Assembly (NCBI RefSeq): GCF_037023725.1
Contig: NZ_CP146077.1
Coordinates: 2,393,001-2,457,000, forward strand
Source: Pseudomonas bubulae
GTDB taxonomy: Bacteria; Pseudomonadota; Gammaproteobacteria; Pseudomonadales; Pseudomonadaceae
Direction: 5' to 3'
DNA: 64,000 nt
Below the pieces are notes generated by a model. It had not been told where the DNA came from. It did not search any database and saw only the letters and a list, made by a program, of their open reading frames with translations. A program made the position numbers and the translations under genes. Of this stretch, positions 32,901 through 42,841 are shown piece by piece (the stretch's first letter is position 1; each line of letters starts with the position of its first letter).

Positions 32901-34418
32901 ATGTTCGAATCAGCTGAAATCGGCCATTTCATCGATAAAGAAACCTACGACAGGGAAGCCCCCGCTTTACGTGAAGCGTTGCTTGAAGCCCAGTTTGAGC
33001 TCCATCAGCAAAAGCGTGCTTCGGTCATTGTGCTGATCAATGGCATTGAAGGCGCCGGCAAGGGTGAAACGGTCAAACTGCTTAGTGAATGGATGGATCC
33101 GCGCCTGATCGAAGTGCGGACTTTTGATAGCCAGACCGATGAAGAGCTGGCTCATCCGCCGGCCTGGCGTTACTGGCGTCAATTGCCCGCCAAGGGGCGG
33201 ATGGGCGTGTTTTTTGGCAATTGGTACAGCCAGATGCTCCAGGGCCGGGTTCACGGCCTGTTCAAGAATGCCGTGCTTGATCAGGCGATCACGGGCGCCG
33301 AACGTCTGGAAAAGATGCTGTGCAATGAGGGCGCAGTGATCTTCAAGTTCTGGTTCCACCTGTCCAAAAAACAAATGAAGGAACGCCTGCAAACCCTCAA
33401 GGATGACCCATTGCACAGCTGGCGCATCAGCCCGCTGGACTGGCAGCAGTCCAAAACTTATGACAAGTTCGTACGCTATGGCGAGCGGGCGATCCGCCGC
33501 ACCAGTCGTGATTACGCACCGTGGAATATCGTCGAAGGTATTGACCCCTATTACCGCAGTCTGACTGTGGGCAAAATCCTTCTTGAAGGGTTGCAGGCGG
33601 CGTTGCATACCCCCAAGGTTGCAGCCCGCCCGGCGGGTGTGCCGCCGTTACCGGACAAGCAAGGCGAATTGACCCTGCTCGATTGCCTGGACCTGACCCG
33701 GCATCTTGAAAAAGAGGATTACCAGGAGCAATTGATCACTGAGCAGGCGCGTCTATCGGGCCTGATGCGTGACAAACGGATGCGCCGGCATTCATTGATC
33801 GCCGTATTTGAAGGCAATGATGCCGCAGGCAAAGGCGGCTCTATCCGGCGGGTGGCGGCAGCGCTGGACCCGCGTCAGTACATCATTGTGCCTATTGCTG
33901 CGCCTTCCGAGGATGAGCGAGCACAACCTTATCTTTGGCGTTTTTGGCGACATATCCCGGCGCGGGGCAAATTCACCATTTTTGACCGTTCCTGGTATGG
34001 CCGGGTGCTGGTTGAACGGGTCGAGGGTTTTTGCACGAAAGCGGACTGGATGCGCGCTTATGGCGAGATCAACGATTTCGAAGAGCAACTTACGGCAGCA
34101 GGCGCGATTGTCGTCAAATTCTGGCTGGCAATCGACAAGGACACCCAGCTTGAGCGTTTTCAGGAGCGTGAAGAAATCCCGTTCAAACGCTTCAAGATTA
34201 CCGAGGAAGACTGGCGTAATCGCGAAAAGTGGGATGTGTACCGCAGTGCGGTATGCGACATGGTGGATCGCACCAGCACCGAAATCTCGCCCTGGACCCT
34301 GGTTGAAGCCAATGACAAGCGCTGGGCACGGGTAAAGGTGCTACGCACGATCAACGAGGCTCTGGAAGCAGCCTTCGAGAAACGCGACAGGCAGGAAAAA
34401 AAGCGCAAGAAGAAGTAA
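32901..34418 (+). CDS. pap: Polyphosphate:AMP phosphotransferase (two-domain PPK2)
   Basis: Phosphorylates AMP to ADP with polyphosphate. The 505-aa protein contains two PPK2 units. Each has a Walker A (LINGIEGAGKGETVK near residue 46; VFEGNDAAGKGGSIRR near 300) and a lid/Walker B segment (FFGNWYSQ; FDRSWYGRVLVERVEG). The tandem arrangement marks class II PPK2/PAP. I chose the ATG at 32901 (MFESAEIGHFID) because AGGGAG lies 6 nt upstream, not the open-frame start at 32853. The C-terminus is very lysine-rich. No partner ppk gene is nearby. Confidence 0.93.
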   Translation: MFESAEIGHFIDKETYDREAPALREALLEAQFELHQQKRASVIVLINGIEGAGKGETVKLLSEWMDPRLIEVRTFDSQTDEELAHPPAWRYWRQLPAKGRMGVFFGNWYSQMLQGRVHGLFKNAVLDQAITGAERLEKMLCNEGAVIFKFWFHLSKKQMKERLQTLKDDPLHSWRISPLDWQQSKTYDKFVRYGERAIRRTSRDYAPWNIVEGIDPYYRSLTVGKILLEGLQAALHTPKVAARPAGVPPLPDKQGELTLLDCLDLTRHLEKEDYQEQLITEQARLSGLMRDKRMRRHSLIAVFEGNDAAGKGGSIRRVAAALDPRQYIIVPIAAPSEDERAQPYLWRFWRHIPARGKFTIFDRSWYGRVLVERVEGFCTKADWMRAYGEINDFEEQLTAAGAIVVKFWLAIDKDTQLERFQEREEIPFKRFKITEEDWRNREKWDVYRSAVCDMVDRTSTEISPWTLVEANDKRWARVKVLRTINEALEAAFEKRDRQEKKRKKK

Positions 34419-34553
34419 CACGGCACTTACCCTGTGGTGCTTCGCTTGTGCGCGGCAACACGGGGTTAGCCTGCGACTATATATCTACCACTGATGCACT
34501 CCAGGTTTCTGTTCAGATCAGGTGACTGTCGATCACTTGGGATGAACGCTTTC

Positions 34554-37500
34554 ATGTCCGAAAACAGCCACACCCTTAACGCTGACCAGTACCTTTCATT
34601 TGGCAGCCTGTCTATCAATTTGCCCGGTACTCTGCGAGAGCGAAAAGTCTCACGCTACGAAGCAAGCCTGCAGTCATTTATAGGCACTGCTGATCAGGCG
34701 ATGACTCGCTTGGCCGCTTACCGGGATACTCATGAGCAGGCTCTGACCCAGTGTGCCGAAACTCAACAGGCAACGGACAGGCTGCTCGAGGGGGCCGAGT
34801 CTCAGGGCACCGACTTCTGGACCCGGCTGGATGCCGGCGGGCTTAGTCTGTTGCAGCGTTTGTCTACGGGCAGGTCGCGCAGCTTGCTGGCCGAAGCACA
34901 GTTGCAAGTGTATGAAGGCCGGTTGAGCGAATCTGCGTATCAACAGATAAAAGAAGTTGTCAGCGAACCCTGGTCTTCACTCCGCGGGCAAAGTGTCAGC
35001 TGCGTTTGCGACCTGTCCCTGGGCACCTCGCAACGCTCTTATTTGCTGCAGGGGGCGATGGTGATAACTCGTCAGCCTGCGCTTGATGACCATCAACATC
35101 CGGAGCCCGTATTTCTGTTCGTTCCGGGCAATGCGGGCGGTTTGCAAGCATTCACTTCCGTGGCTCAGCTCAAGACCCAACTGGCCCGCAGCGTTCGGGC
35201 CGATCCGGACGGGTTCTGGCTCGGCCATGTTTCGCTGAAAAACCGCGCTGCTGCTCGGGCAGCGATAATGCTCGAGGGTACTGAAAGCCCCGTTATCCTG
35301 CGTGTGCTCGATGGTCATGCCTTCAGTCTGGGGGTTGAGGATCAAATCGCCGGCTATAAAGAAATTGCTTCGCTTATAGCCAGGGGCCAGTTGTTGTACA
35401 GCGAATCGACGGTTGCGCAGTCTCTTGAGCGCTTGCGTCTGGAAACCGCACAAAACCTGCTGGCGCCGGGCAATGAGGCCCGTGAACAGGGCATTGACCT
35501 TGTGGCTGAACAATTGCGTACGGCACAGGCTACGCAGGACTTGCCGGACTGGTTGCTGCGGGCATCGGTCGAAGAGCGGGCCGAATATGCCAAGGGACTT
35601 GTGGTTTATGCACGTAATGCCCTTTGGCTGGAGGACGATCTGAACCGTCATCTGCCGTCATTCGAGGTGTTTACCCGCGATAAGCTGGCTGAGCGGCTCA
35701 AGGCCGATTTAAAACGAGATATCGATCCGGATGCGGTCAGGGTCGATATGCCCGATCGGGTCATCGTTGAGGTGTTGCAAACGAGCGAGAGGGCCGAGCG
35801 TCCGCATCTGGCGGGCGATACGTCGGAAAGCATAGCGATCACCGGCTTTTCAACCTGGGATGACGTCAGTCTTGCGCGTCACACCTTCAGCTTGTCCGAG
35901 CTGGCTCGCAAGAATATTGATGTGAATGACGAACAGCAGATGCTGCGTCTCAAGCACAGCTACTTCACTCTGGATGGCTTGGATACCAAGGCGCTGGGTA
36001 TTGACCTTAAGTATCTGCTCAAAACCATTCCGGATCTGGATGTTGCCATGCTTTACAGCATGAGGATCACCCGTGCTTTTCTGGGTCGCACACTAGGGGG
36101 TAGCCAGCCCGGAGCTCCCGATATTGCCAGGCGACTGGGAGTGTTCAGGCAAGCCATCAACCTTGAGGCCTGGGTCGCACGTCAGCGCAGCCACCTGTCA
36201 GAGCGGGGGTACAGGCTGGCGCAGGCAGCGACCGCACCCGGCAATGGTAATCACAAACCTGACGCCGAATTCGACATCGAATACCGTTATACCTGGTTAC
36301 GCTCACCAGACCGGGGGGACAGTTCCTATACCGAACAAGCCTTGATCGGGGTGTCTGTGGTGCATGACAAAACCTCTGGGCTGGCGCTGATGTATCTGGC
36401 GGGCGCTCCGGGTAATCAGAAGTTCTTCGAAGGTTCCGGGTTCCAGCATCTGATTGAACGTCTCTCCAATCATGTGCTGCTCAACAGGGAGCTGCTCACC
36501 TACTTCGCAAACAGTACAGAGACCGGTTCGAGCGTTGCGCGGAATATTCAGAACATCAATGCCATTTTGCGTGTCGGAACTTACGGTTTTCTCGTGATTG
36601 ACCCGGTCAAGGCGTCCCATGTGTCCCTGACGGACATGCAGTACCTGGCACGCATGGGGCGGCTCAAGGAGCAGGTCTATGGTTCCTCCAGATCGGCGCT
36701 GGATATCGAGCGCCGTCAGATGGAGCGTATTGCGCAGCGGGATCTGAGCTACATAAAGATTGGCCTGTCGGTTATTCCGGGTATTGGCACAACCATTGGT
36801 GTCTATGACGGCTGGAATGACGCATCTGCGGCCATCAGTGCGTTTGCCCGAGGCGATTACAAGGCGGGAGCGTGGCTGGCTTTCTCTGCCGCGCTTAATT
36901 TGGGCGAGGCGGTTCTTACGCTCGCACCTCTGGTGGCGCGCCCCAGAGCAGTAAGCGCAGTGCTGGGCAGCCTGGATGAAACGGTGACCAAGGCCGTAGC
37001 AACCCTATATGACGCAGGGTGGAGAGCCAGTAAATCGTTGCAGAAAAAACGCCTGAAGGATCTATTGCCGTCTGTCACTTCCCGCAAGCCCTGGCGTACC
37101 AAGGCATTCGAGGGCTATGAGGTCAAAGTCCCGCTCTATGACGCCGTGAGGCTCAGGGGGAAAAACGAAAATGTATATCTCTTGAATAACAAGATGTACA
37201 TTCAGATCGATGAAAAAGTGTACGAAGTGTATCGTCGCTCAGGTGAGAAAACCCTTCGCCTCAAGGCGCGCCCGCCCAAGAACTATGAACCGCCGATCAG
37301 GATGGATGCACGGGGGCGCTGGGAGTATCACGCCGATGTCGGGGGCAAGGGAGGGGCGCCGTTTCCGGAGCTGGAAGAGCTGATTGTTGATTCAACCCCC
37401 GTTACATCCACGCGCAAGGTTCCTGATGGATACGCTGTGACGGCCGCGGTTACCCCGGCGCCAATTCCTGCCGTACATCCTCAAGGCGTCGAGTCGATGG

Positions 37501-38732
37501 ACAGGGTGGTTATCGGCCATCGGGATTTGTTTGTTTCCAGCGAACTTGATAGTGCAGGCAATTTTGGAATCTATCGTATTGATCCTGCTGATCCGACCCG
37601 ACTGCAGGCTCAGGGTGTATTAACGCCCGAAGGGGTATATCGCCTCACCGATCAGCCTCTAGTCTCCGGTAGCGATCTGTTTGAAGAAGTCGCCGAAGAT
37701 TTTGTCTTTATGGACAACAAGTTCTATCGGGTGCAACTGGATACTGAGCAGTTTTCCTGGAAAGTGGTGCGCACGGGTGATGAGGGTAGCAGCACGCTGT
37801 TTATCGAAAGTGATGGGGTATTTGATCCGGTCACACAACGGTTGGTCATCAGCAACTGGCACCTGATGCCAAGGCTCGGAGAACATCCCAGTCTGGAGGC
37901 CCTGGTGCGCCAGGCGCTTGACTTGCCTGCAACCGGTTTTGACCACGAAGTCTATGCATTTTTGCGCAACTACACGCGCCAGATCATCCAGTCTGTCGAC
38001 ACACAGGTGATACGGGCACCTGATGTGCTGGAGCTGGAGCGTCTGTGTGAGCAGAGCCTGCGCCGCAAGCAATTCCCGGTGGGCAGGCTGGACGAAGCCT
38101 TGACGGCCATGGCCAACAAGCAGCCCCTGCCGATCTGGGCACCGGTCTATGACGAACTGCAGGGTATGCGCTCGGTGTTCCCGACGACATCCGGAAGGTA
38201 TTACAACATTGATGCCGTGCGTCAATTGCGCAGTCATATGTCGATCCGCGATCTGGATGTGGAGGTTGCCGCCCTTATTGACAACTATGCAGCAATGCGT
38301 GCCGGATTGATCTCTACGTTTAATATGAGAAACACTCTGGCCAAAAGCGTCATGCAGTTGGTCTTGAAAAAGCGTGGTTACACATTACTTGATGGCGGTC
38401 GCTACAAAGTGGGGGCTGCCGGTTTCGGTATGGTGCTACGTGGTCCCAACGGTGATCTGTATCTGATGGAAGTCAGGCATATACGGGCTACCGGCAACAC
38501 TTGGGGGCATGTTTTTTTTGATCGTGGATCCGCGAGTAAACTAGTCATGATGTCTGACGAATGGGTCGATATCGTCGTGCGAAAATCCCTGGAGGAAGTG
38601 CCATTCAACCCTGCAGCTGTGGCAGTACAGCAAGCCAGGGCAGATGGCCGCTTGTTCAAACTGGTTGGCACCATCACCCCCGACAAGGAAGTGATGGTGT
38701 TCAAGGTAGCAACCCCGGGCCCAGGATTGTAA
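34554..38732 (+). CDS. Large dermonecrotic-toxin-like (DUF6543-type) protein with possible C-terminal nuclease-like tip
   Basis: About 1392 aa with no assigned function. It carries two segments resembling the DUF6543 signature (VFLFVPGNAGGLQAFTS near residue 185; LALMYLAGAPGNQKFF near 610). A hydrophobic stretch near 745-805 (IGLSVIPGIGTTIGVYDGW; AAISAFARGDYKAGAW) is followed by beta-rich modules such as NVYLLNNKMYIQIDEKVYEVY. The last 100 residues (RYKVGAAGFGMVLRG, LYLMEVRH, MMSDEWV) resemble polymorphic-toxin nuclease tips, but with Gly for the usual Asp and E-x-R for E-x-K. No signal peptide. The start is uncertain: ATGs at 34494, 34542 and 34554 are all in frame with weak SDs, and I prefer the last because the residues before it look non-coding. 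No immunity gene is evident; fumC is convergent, 8 bp away. Confidence 0.75.
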   Translation: MSENSHTLNADQYLSFGSLSINLPGTLRERKVSRYEASLQSFIGTADQAMTRLAAYRDTHEQALTQCAETQQATDRLLEGAESQGTDFWTRLDAGGLSLLQRLSTGRSRSLLAEAQLQVYEGRLSESAYQQIKEVVSEPWSSLRGQSVSCVCDLSLGTSQRSYLLQGAMVITRQPALDDHQHPEPVFLFVPGNAGGLQAFTSVAQLKTQLARSVRADPDGFWLGHVSLKNRAAARAAIMLEGTESPVILRVLDGHAFSLGVEDQIAGYKEIASLIARGQLLYSESTVAQSLERLRLETAQNLLAPGNEAREQGIDLVAEQLRTAQATQDLPDWLLRASVEERAEYAKGLVVYARNALWLEDDLNRHLPSFEVFTRDKLAERLKADLKRDIDPDAVRVDMPDRVIVEVLQTSERAERPHLAGDTSESIAITGFSTWDDVSLARHTFSLSELARKNIDVNDEQQMLRLKHSYFTLDGLDTKALGIDLKYLLKTIPDLDVAMLYSMRITRAFLGRTLGGSQPGAPDIARRLGVFRQAINLEAWVARQRSHLSERGYRLAQAATAPGNGNHKPDAEFDIEYRYTWLRSPDRGDSSYTEQALIGVSVVHDKTSGLALMYLAGAPGNQKFFEGSGFQHLIERLSNHVLLNRELLTYFANSTETGSSVARNIQNINAILRVGTYGFLVIDPVKASHVSLTDMQYLARMGRLKEQVYGSSRSALDIERRQMERIAQRDLSYIKIGLSVIPGIGTTIGVYDGWNDASAAISAFARGDYKAGAWLAFSAALNLGEAVLTLAPLVARPRAVSAVLGSLDETVTKAVATLYDAGWRASKSLQKKRLKDLLPSVTSRKPWRTKAFEGYEVKVPLYDAVRLRGKNENVYLLNNKMYIQIDEKVYEVYRRSGEKTLRLKARPPKNYEPPIRMDARGRWEYHADVGGKGGAPFPELEELIVDSTPVTSTRKVPDGYAVTAAVTPAPIPAVHPQGVESMDRVVIGHRDLFVSSELDSAGNFGIYRIDPADPTRLQAQGVLTPEGVYRLTDQPLVSGSDLFEEVAEDFVFMDNKFYRVQLDTEQFSWKVVRTGDEGSSTLFIESDGVFDPVTQRLVISNWHLMPRLGEHPSLEALVRQALDLPATGFDHEVYAFLRNYTRQIIQSVDTQVIRAPDVLELERLCEQSLRRKQFPVGRLDEALTAMANKQPLPIWAPVYDELQGMRSVFPTTSGRYYNIDAVRQLRSHMSIRDLDVEVAALIDNYAAMRAGLISTFNMRNTLAKSVMQLVLKKRGYTLLDGGRYKVGAAGFGMVLRGPNGDLYLMEVRHIRATGNTWGHVFFDRGSASKLVMMSDEWVDIVVRKSLEEVPFNPAAVAVQQARADGRLFKLVGTITPDKEVMVFKVATPGPGL

Positions 38733-38740
38733 AAAACCGC

Positions 38741-40135
<1,395 letters not shown>

Positions 40136-40327
40136 CGGCTCTTTCTCCTTGAAGTCTGACCTGACAGCTTAGGCGTTGATTCACACTAAGGGTTCAATCT
40201 TGCGTTTTCGGTGCTTTTGGTCGGCTGATGAGAACGTCTATCAGTGTCGGGGTTGAGTGACACACTTTATTAGGCGCAGAATGGCCGCCCTTGGGGTTAA
40301 ACCTCGCTTGCTAGAAAAGGAAACTCG

Positions 40328-40843
40328 ATGACCCGTCTTCGCGCCATCTGTACAGCGGTAGCTCTGGTTTGCGCCAGCGGCCAGGTTTTCGCCGATGCAG
40401 CTAGCCACGCTGCCAGTGCTGAAACGTTCCTGAAACTGGCACATGCCGATAAGCTGGGTACCCCGGTGTATATGCAAGTGCAGCAAATGTTCGCTCAGCG
40501 TTTCGAGCAAACCAAAGCACCAGCCTCCAAGAAAGCCCTGCTGGAAACTTACCAGGCCAAAGCCAACACCGCTCTGGATCAAGCCATTGGCTGGAACAAG
40601 CTGAAGCCGGACATGGTCAAGCTCTACACCACCAATTTCACCGAGTCTGAGCTCAAGGACCTGGTAGCGTTCTACCAGTCGCCTCTGGGCAAGAAAGTGC
40701 TGGAAAAAATGCCGCAACTGACCCAGCAATCGGCACAAATGACCCAGGCCAAACTGGAAAGTGCAGTGCCGGTTGTCAACAAGCTGCTAGAAGACATGAC
40801 AGCCGAGCTGGAGCCAAAAGCGGCCCCGGCCAAAAAGAAGTAA
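40328..40843 (+). CDS. DUF2059 domain protein, exported
   Basis: 171-aa protein of unknown function with an N-terminal signal peptide (MTRLRAICTAVALVCASGQVF, predicted cleavage after FADA). The helical DUF2059 domain follows, with the typical segment FTESELKDLVAFYQSPLGKKVLEKMP near residues 100-125. The C-terminus is Lys/Ala/Pro-rich. It is probably periplasmic. AAGGAA lies 6-8 nt upstream of the ATG. It is 11 bp ahead of the bolA-like gene and likely co-transcribed with it. Confidence 0.88.
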   Translation: MTRLRAICTAVALVCASGQVFADAASHAASAETFLKLAHADKLGTPVYMQVQQMFAQRFEQTKAPASKKALLETYQAKANTALDQAIGWNKLKPDMVKLYTTNFTESELKDLVAFYQSPLGKKVLEKMPQLTQQSAQMTQAKLESAVPVVNKLLEDMTAELEPKAAPAKKK

Positions 40844-40854
40844 GCGGAGCCTGA

Positions 40855-41151
40855 ATGAGCATGCAACAGCGTATTGAAGCGGCGCTAGGCGCTCTGCAAC
40901 CCGAGCACCTGAGCGTGCTGGATGAAAGCCATATGCACAGTCGTGGGTTGCAGACCCACTTCAAGGCAGTGGTGGTCAGCGAGCAGTTCGCCGGGCTTAA
41001 CAGCGTCAAGCGTCATCAAAAGGTCTATGCCACCCTGGGTGACCTGATGGGCGAGTTCCATGCGCTGGCTTTGCACACGTACACGCCTGTGGAATGGGCG
41101 AAAATCGGCACGGCCCCGGCATCGCCGACCTGTGCTGGCGGTGGGCACTGA
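40855..41151 (+). CDS. BolA family protein
   Basis: 98-aa member of the BolA/IbaG fold, which partners monothiol glutaredoxins in [2Fe-2S] handling. Family features are the N-terminal helix QQRIEAALGALQPEHLSVLDES, the conserved His in FKAVVVSEQFAGLNSVKRHQKVYATLGD, and the C-terminal LHALALHTYTPVEW-type segment. The tail carries CAGGGH. GGAGCCTG precedes the ATG. A strong terminator follows. Confidence 0.92.
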   Translation: MSMQQRIEAALGALQPEHLSVLDESHMHSRGLQTHFKAVVVSEQFAGLNSVKRHQKVYATLGDLMGEFHALALHTYTPVEWAKIGTAPASPTCAGGGH

Positions 41152-41187
41152 GTTGGCGTAATCCGCCTGCTTTTTGTTAGAATCCGC

Positions 41188-41218
41188 AACGCGCCGCTTC
41201 GTCGGCGCGTTTTTTTTT
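41188..41218 (+). terminator. Rho-independent terminator after the bolA-like gene
   Basis: AACGCGCCG (41188-41196) pairs with CGGCGCGTT (41203-41211) around a 6-nt loop and is followed by a run of nine T. It separates the DUF2059-bolA pair from trhO. Confidence 0.93.
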
Positions 41219-41265
41219 GCGCCCGGTTCACCCTTTACGAGGGTAGCCACCTGGAGATTGATGCG

Positions 41266-42204
41266 ATGACTTCGCCTGTTGTTGTAGCTGCACTGTATAA
41301 ATTCGTCACCCTTGAGGACTACGTCGAGCTGCGTGAGCCACTGCTCAAGGCCATGGTCGACAACGGTATCAAGGGCACCTTGCTGATCGCCGAAGAAGGC
41401 ATCAACGGTACGGTATCCGGCAGCCGTGAAGGTATTGACGGGCTGATGGCCTGGCTCAAGACTGATCCGCGCATGGTCGATATCGATCACAAGGAATCCT
41501 ACTGCGATGACCAGCCGTTCTATCGGACCAAGGTCAAGCTCAAGAAAGAAATCGTCACCCTCGGTGTTGATGGCGTGGACCCGAACAAGAAGGTCGGGAC
41601 CTATGTCGACCCCGAGAACTGGAATGCGCTGATCAGCGATCCAGAGGTGTTGTTGATCGACACCCGCAACGATTACGAGGTTTCGATCGGTACGTTTGAA
41701 GGCGCTATCGACCCGAAAACGACCAGCTTTCGCGAATTTCCCGACTATATCAAAGCCAATTTCGACCCTGCCAAGCACAAGAAAGTCGCGATGTTCTGCA
41801 CCGGCGGCATTCGCTGTGAAAAGGCTTCGAGCTATATGCTCAGCCAGGGTTTTGACGAGGTTTATCACCTCAAGGGCGGTATCCTGAAGTACCTCGAAGA
41901 GGTACCCCAGGAAGAAACCAAATGGCAGGGCGACTGCTTTGTATTTGATAACCGCGTTACCGTGCGCCATGACCTCAGCGCCGGCGAATACGATCAGTGC
42001 CATGCCTGCCGCACCCCGATCAGCCTCGCTGATCGCGAGTCCGAGCACTATCAACCCGGTATCAGTTGCCCGTATTGCTGGGACAGCTTGAGCGAGAAAA
42101 CCCGTCGCAGCGCCATTGATCGCCAAAAGCAGATCGAGCTGGCCAAGGAGCGTAACCAGCCGCACCCGATCGGTCACAACTACCGTAAAGCTGCCGAGGC
42201 CTGA
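41266..42204 (+). CDS. trhO: tRNA uridine-34 hydroxylase TrhO (rhodanese family)
   Basis: Oxygen-dependent hydroxylation of U34 in a subset of tRNAs, the first step to 5-methoxyuridine or cmo5U. The 312-aa protein has the N-terminal UPF0176 acylphosphatase-like domain ([17 protein letters not shown]), a central rhodanese domain with the active-site loop [10 protein letters not shown] (near residue 181), and C-terminal Cys pairs (CHACRTP, CPYC) that may bind zinc. GGAG lies 9 nt upstream. A DsbA-family gene follows after 1 bp. Confidence 0.93.
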   Translation: MTSPVVVAALYKFVTLEDYVELREPLLKAMVDNGIKGTLLIAEEGINGTVSGSREGIDGLMAWLKTDPRMVDIDHKESYCDDQPFYRTKVKLKKEIVTLGVDGVDPNKKVGTYVDPENWNALISDPEVLLIDTRNDYEVSIGTFEGAIDPKTTSFREFPDYIKANFDPAKHKKVAMFCTGGIRCEKASSYMLSQGFDEVYHLKGGILKYLEEVPQEETKWQGDCFVFDNRVTVRHDLSAGEYDQCHACRTPISLADRESEHYQPGISCPYCWDSLSEKTRRSAIDRQKQIELAKERNQPHPIGHNYRKAAEA

Positions 42205-42205
42205 T

Positions 42206-42841
42206 ATGACAGCGCGCCTGCTCTATGTGATGGATCCAATGTGCTCCTGGTGCTGGGGTTTTTCGCCCATCGCCCAGGCGCTGGTTGAGCAGGCGCAGGC
42301 CGCAGGCGTTGAGTTGCATCTGGTAGTGGGAGGTTTGCGCACCGGCAGTGGCTCGGCGCTTGAGCCTGCTACGCGGCGCTATATTCTTGAGCACTGGCAG
42401 GCGGTCACAGAGGCCACCGGGCAACCTTTCAACTTCGAGGGGGCCTTGCCCGACGGCTTTATCTACGACACCGAACCTGCCTGCCGGGCTATTGTCGCGG
42501 TACGCAGCCTTGCCCCCGATTGCGCCTGGAAGCTGGTCAAACTGATACAGCAGGCGTTTTACGTACAAGGCCGTGATGTGACCCAGGCCAGTGTGCTGGT
42601 CGAACTGGCTGAAATCGCGGGAGTGCCGCGTATCGAATTTGCTGCCGCTTTTGACTCTGCCGAGCAGCATGCAGCGACAGCCGCGGATTTTACCTGGGTG
42701 CAGGATCTGGGGATTGCCGGTTTTCCGACCTTGCTTGCCGAGCGCAACGGCCAGCTGGCGTTGTTGACCAACGGCTATCAGCCGCTTGCGCCCTTGTCTG
42801 ACTTGCTTGCTCGCTGGCTTGAACGCGCTGCACGTGTTTGA
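42206..42841 (+). CDS. DsbA family thioredoxin-fold protein
   Basis: 211-aa protein with a C-x-x-C active site, MDPMCSWCWGF, at residues 12-15, and a cis-Pro loop IAGFPTLLAE near residue 170 typical of DsbA/FrnE-like oxidoreductases. There is no signal peptide, so it is probably cytoplasmic. The ATG lies directly after the trhO stop, so it is translationally coupled to trhO; a longer open frame reaching back into trhO is not used. The substrate is unknown. Confidence 0.88.
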   Translation: MTARLLYVMDPMCSWCWGFSPIAQALVEQAQAAGVELHLVVGGLRTGSGSALEPATRRYILEHWQAVTEATGQPFNFEGALPDGFIYDTEPACRAIVAVRSLAPDCAWKLVKLIQQAFYVQGRDVTQASVLVELAEIAGVPRIEFAAAFDSAEQHAATAADFTWVQDLGIAGFPTLLAERNGQLALLTNGYQPLAPLSDLLARWLERAARV

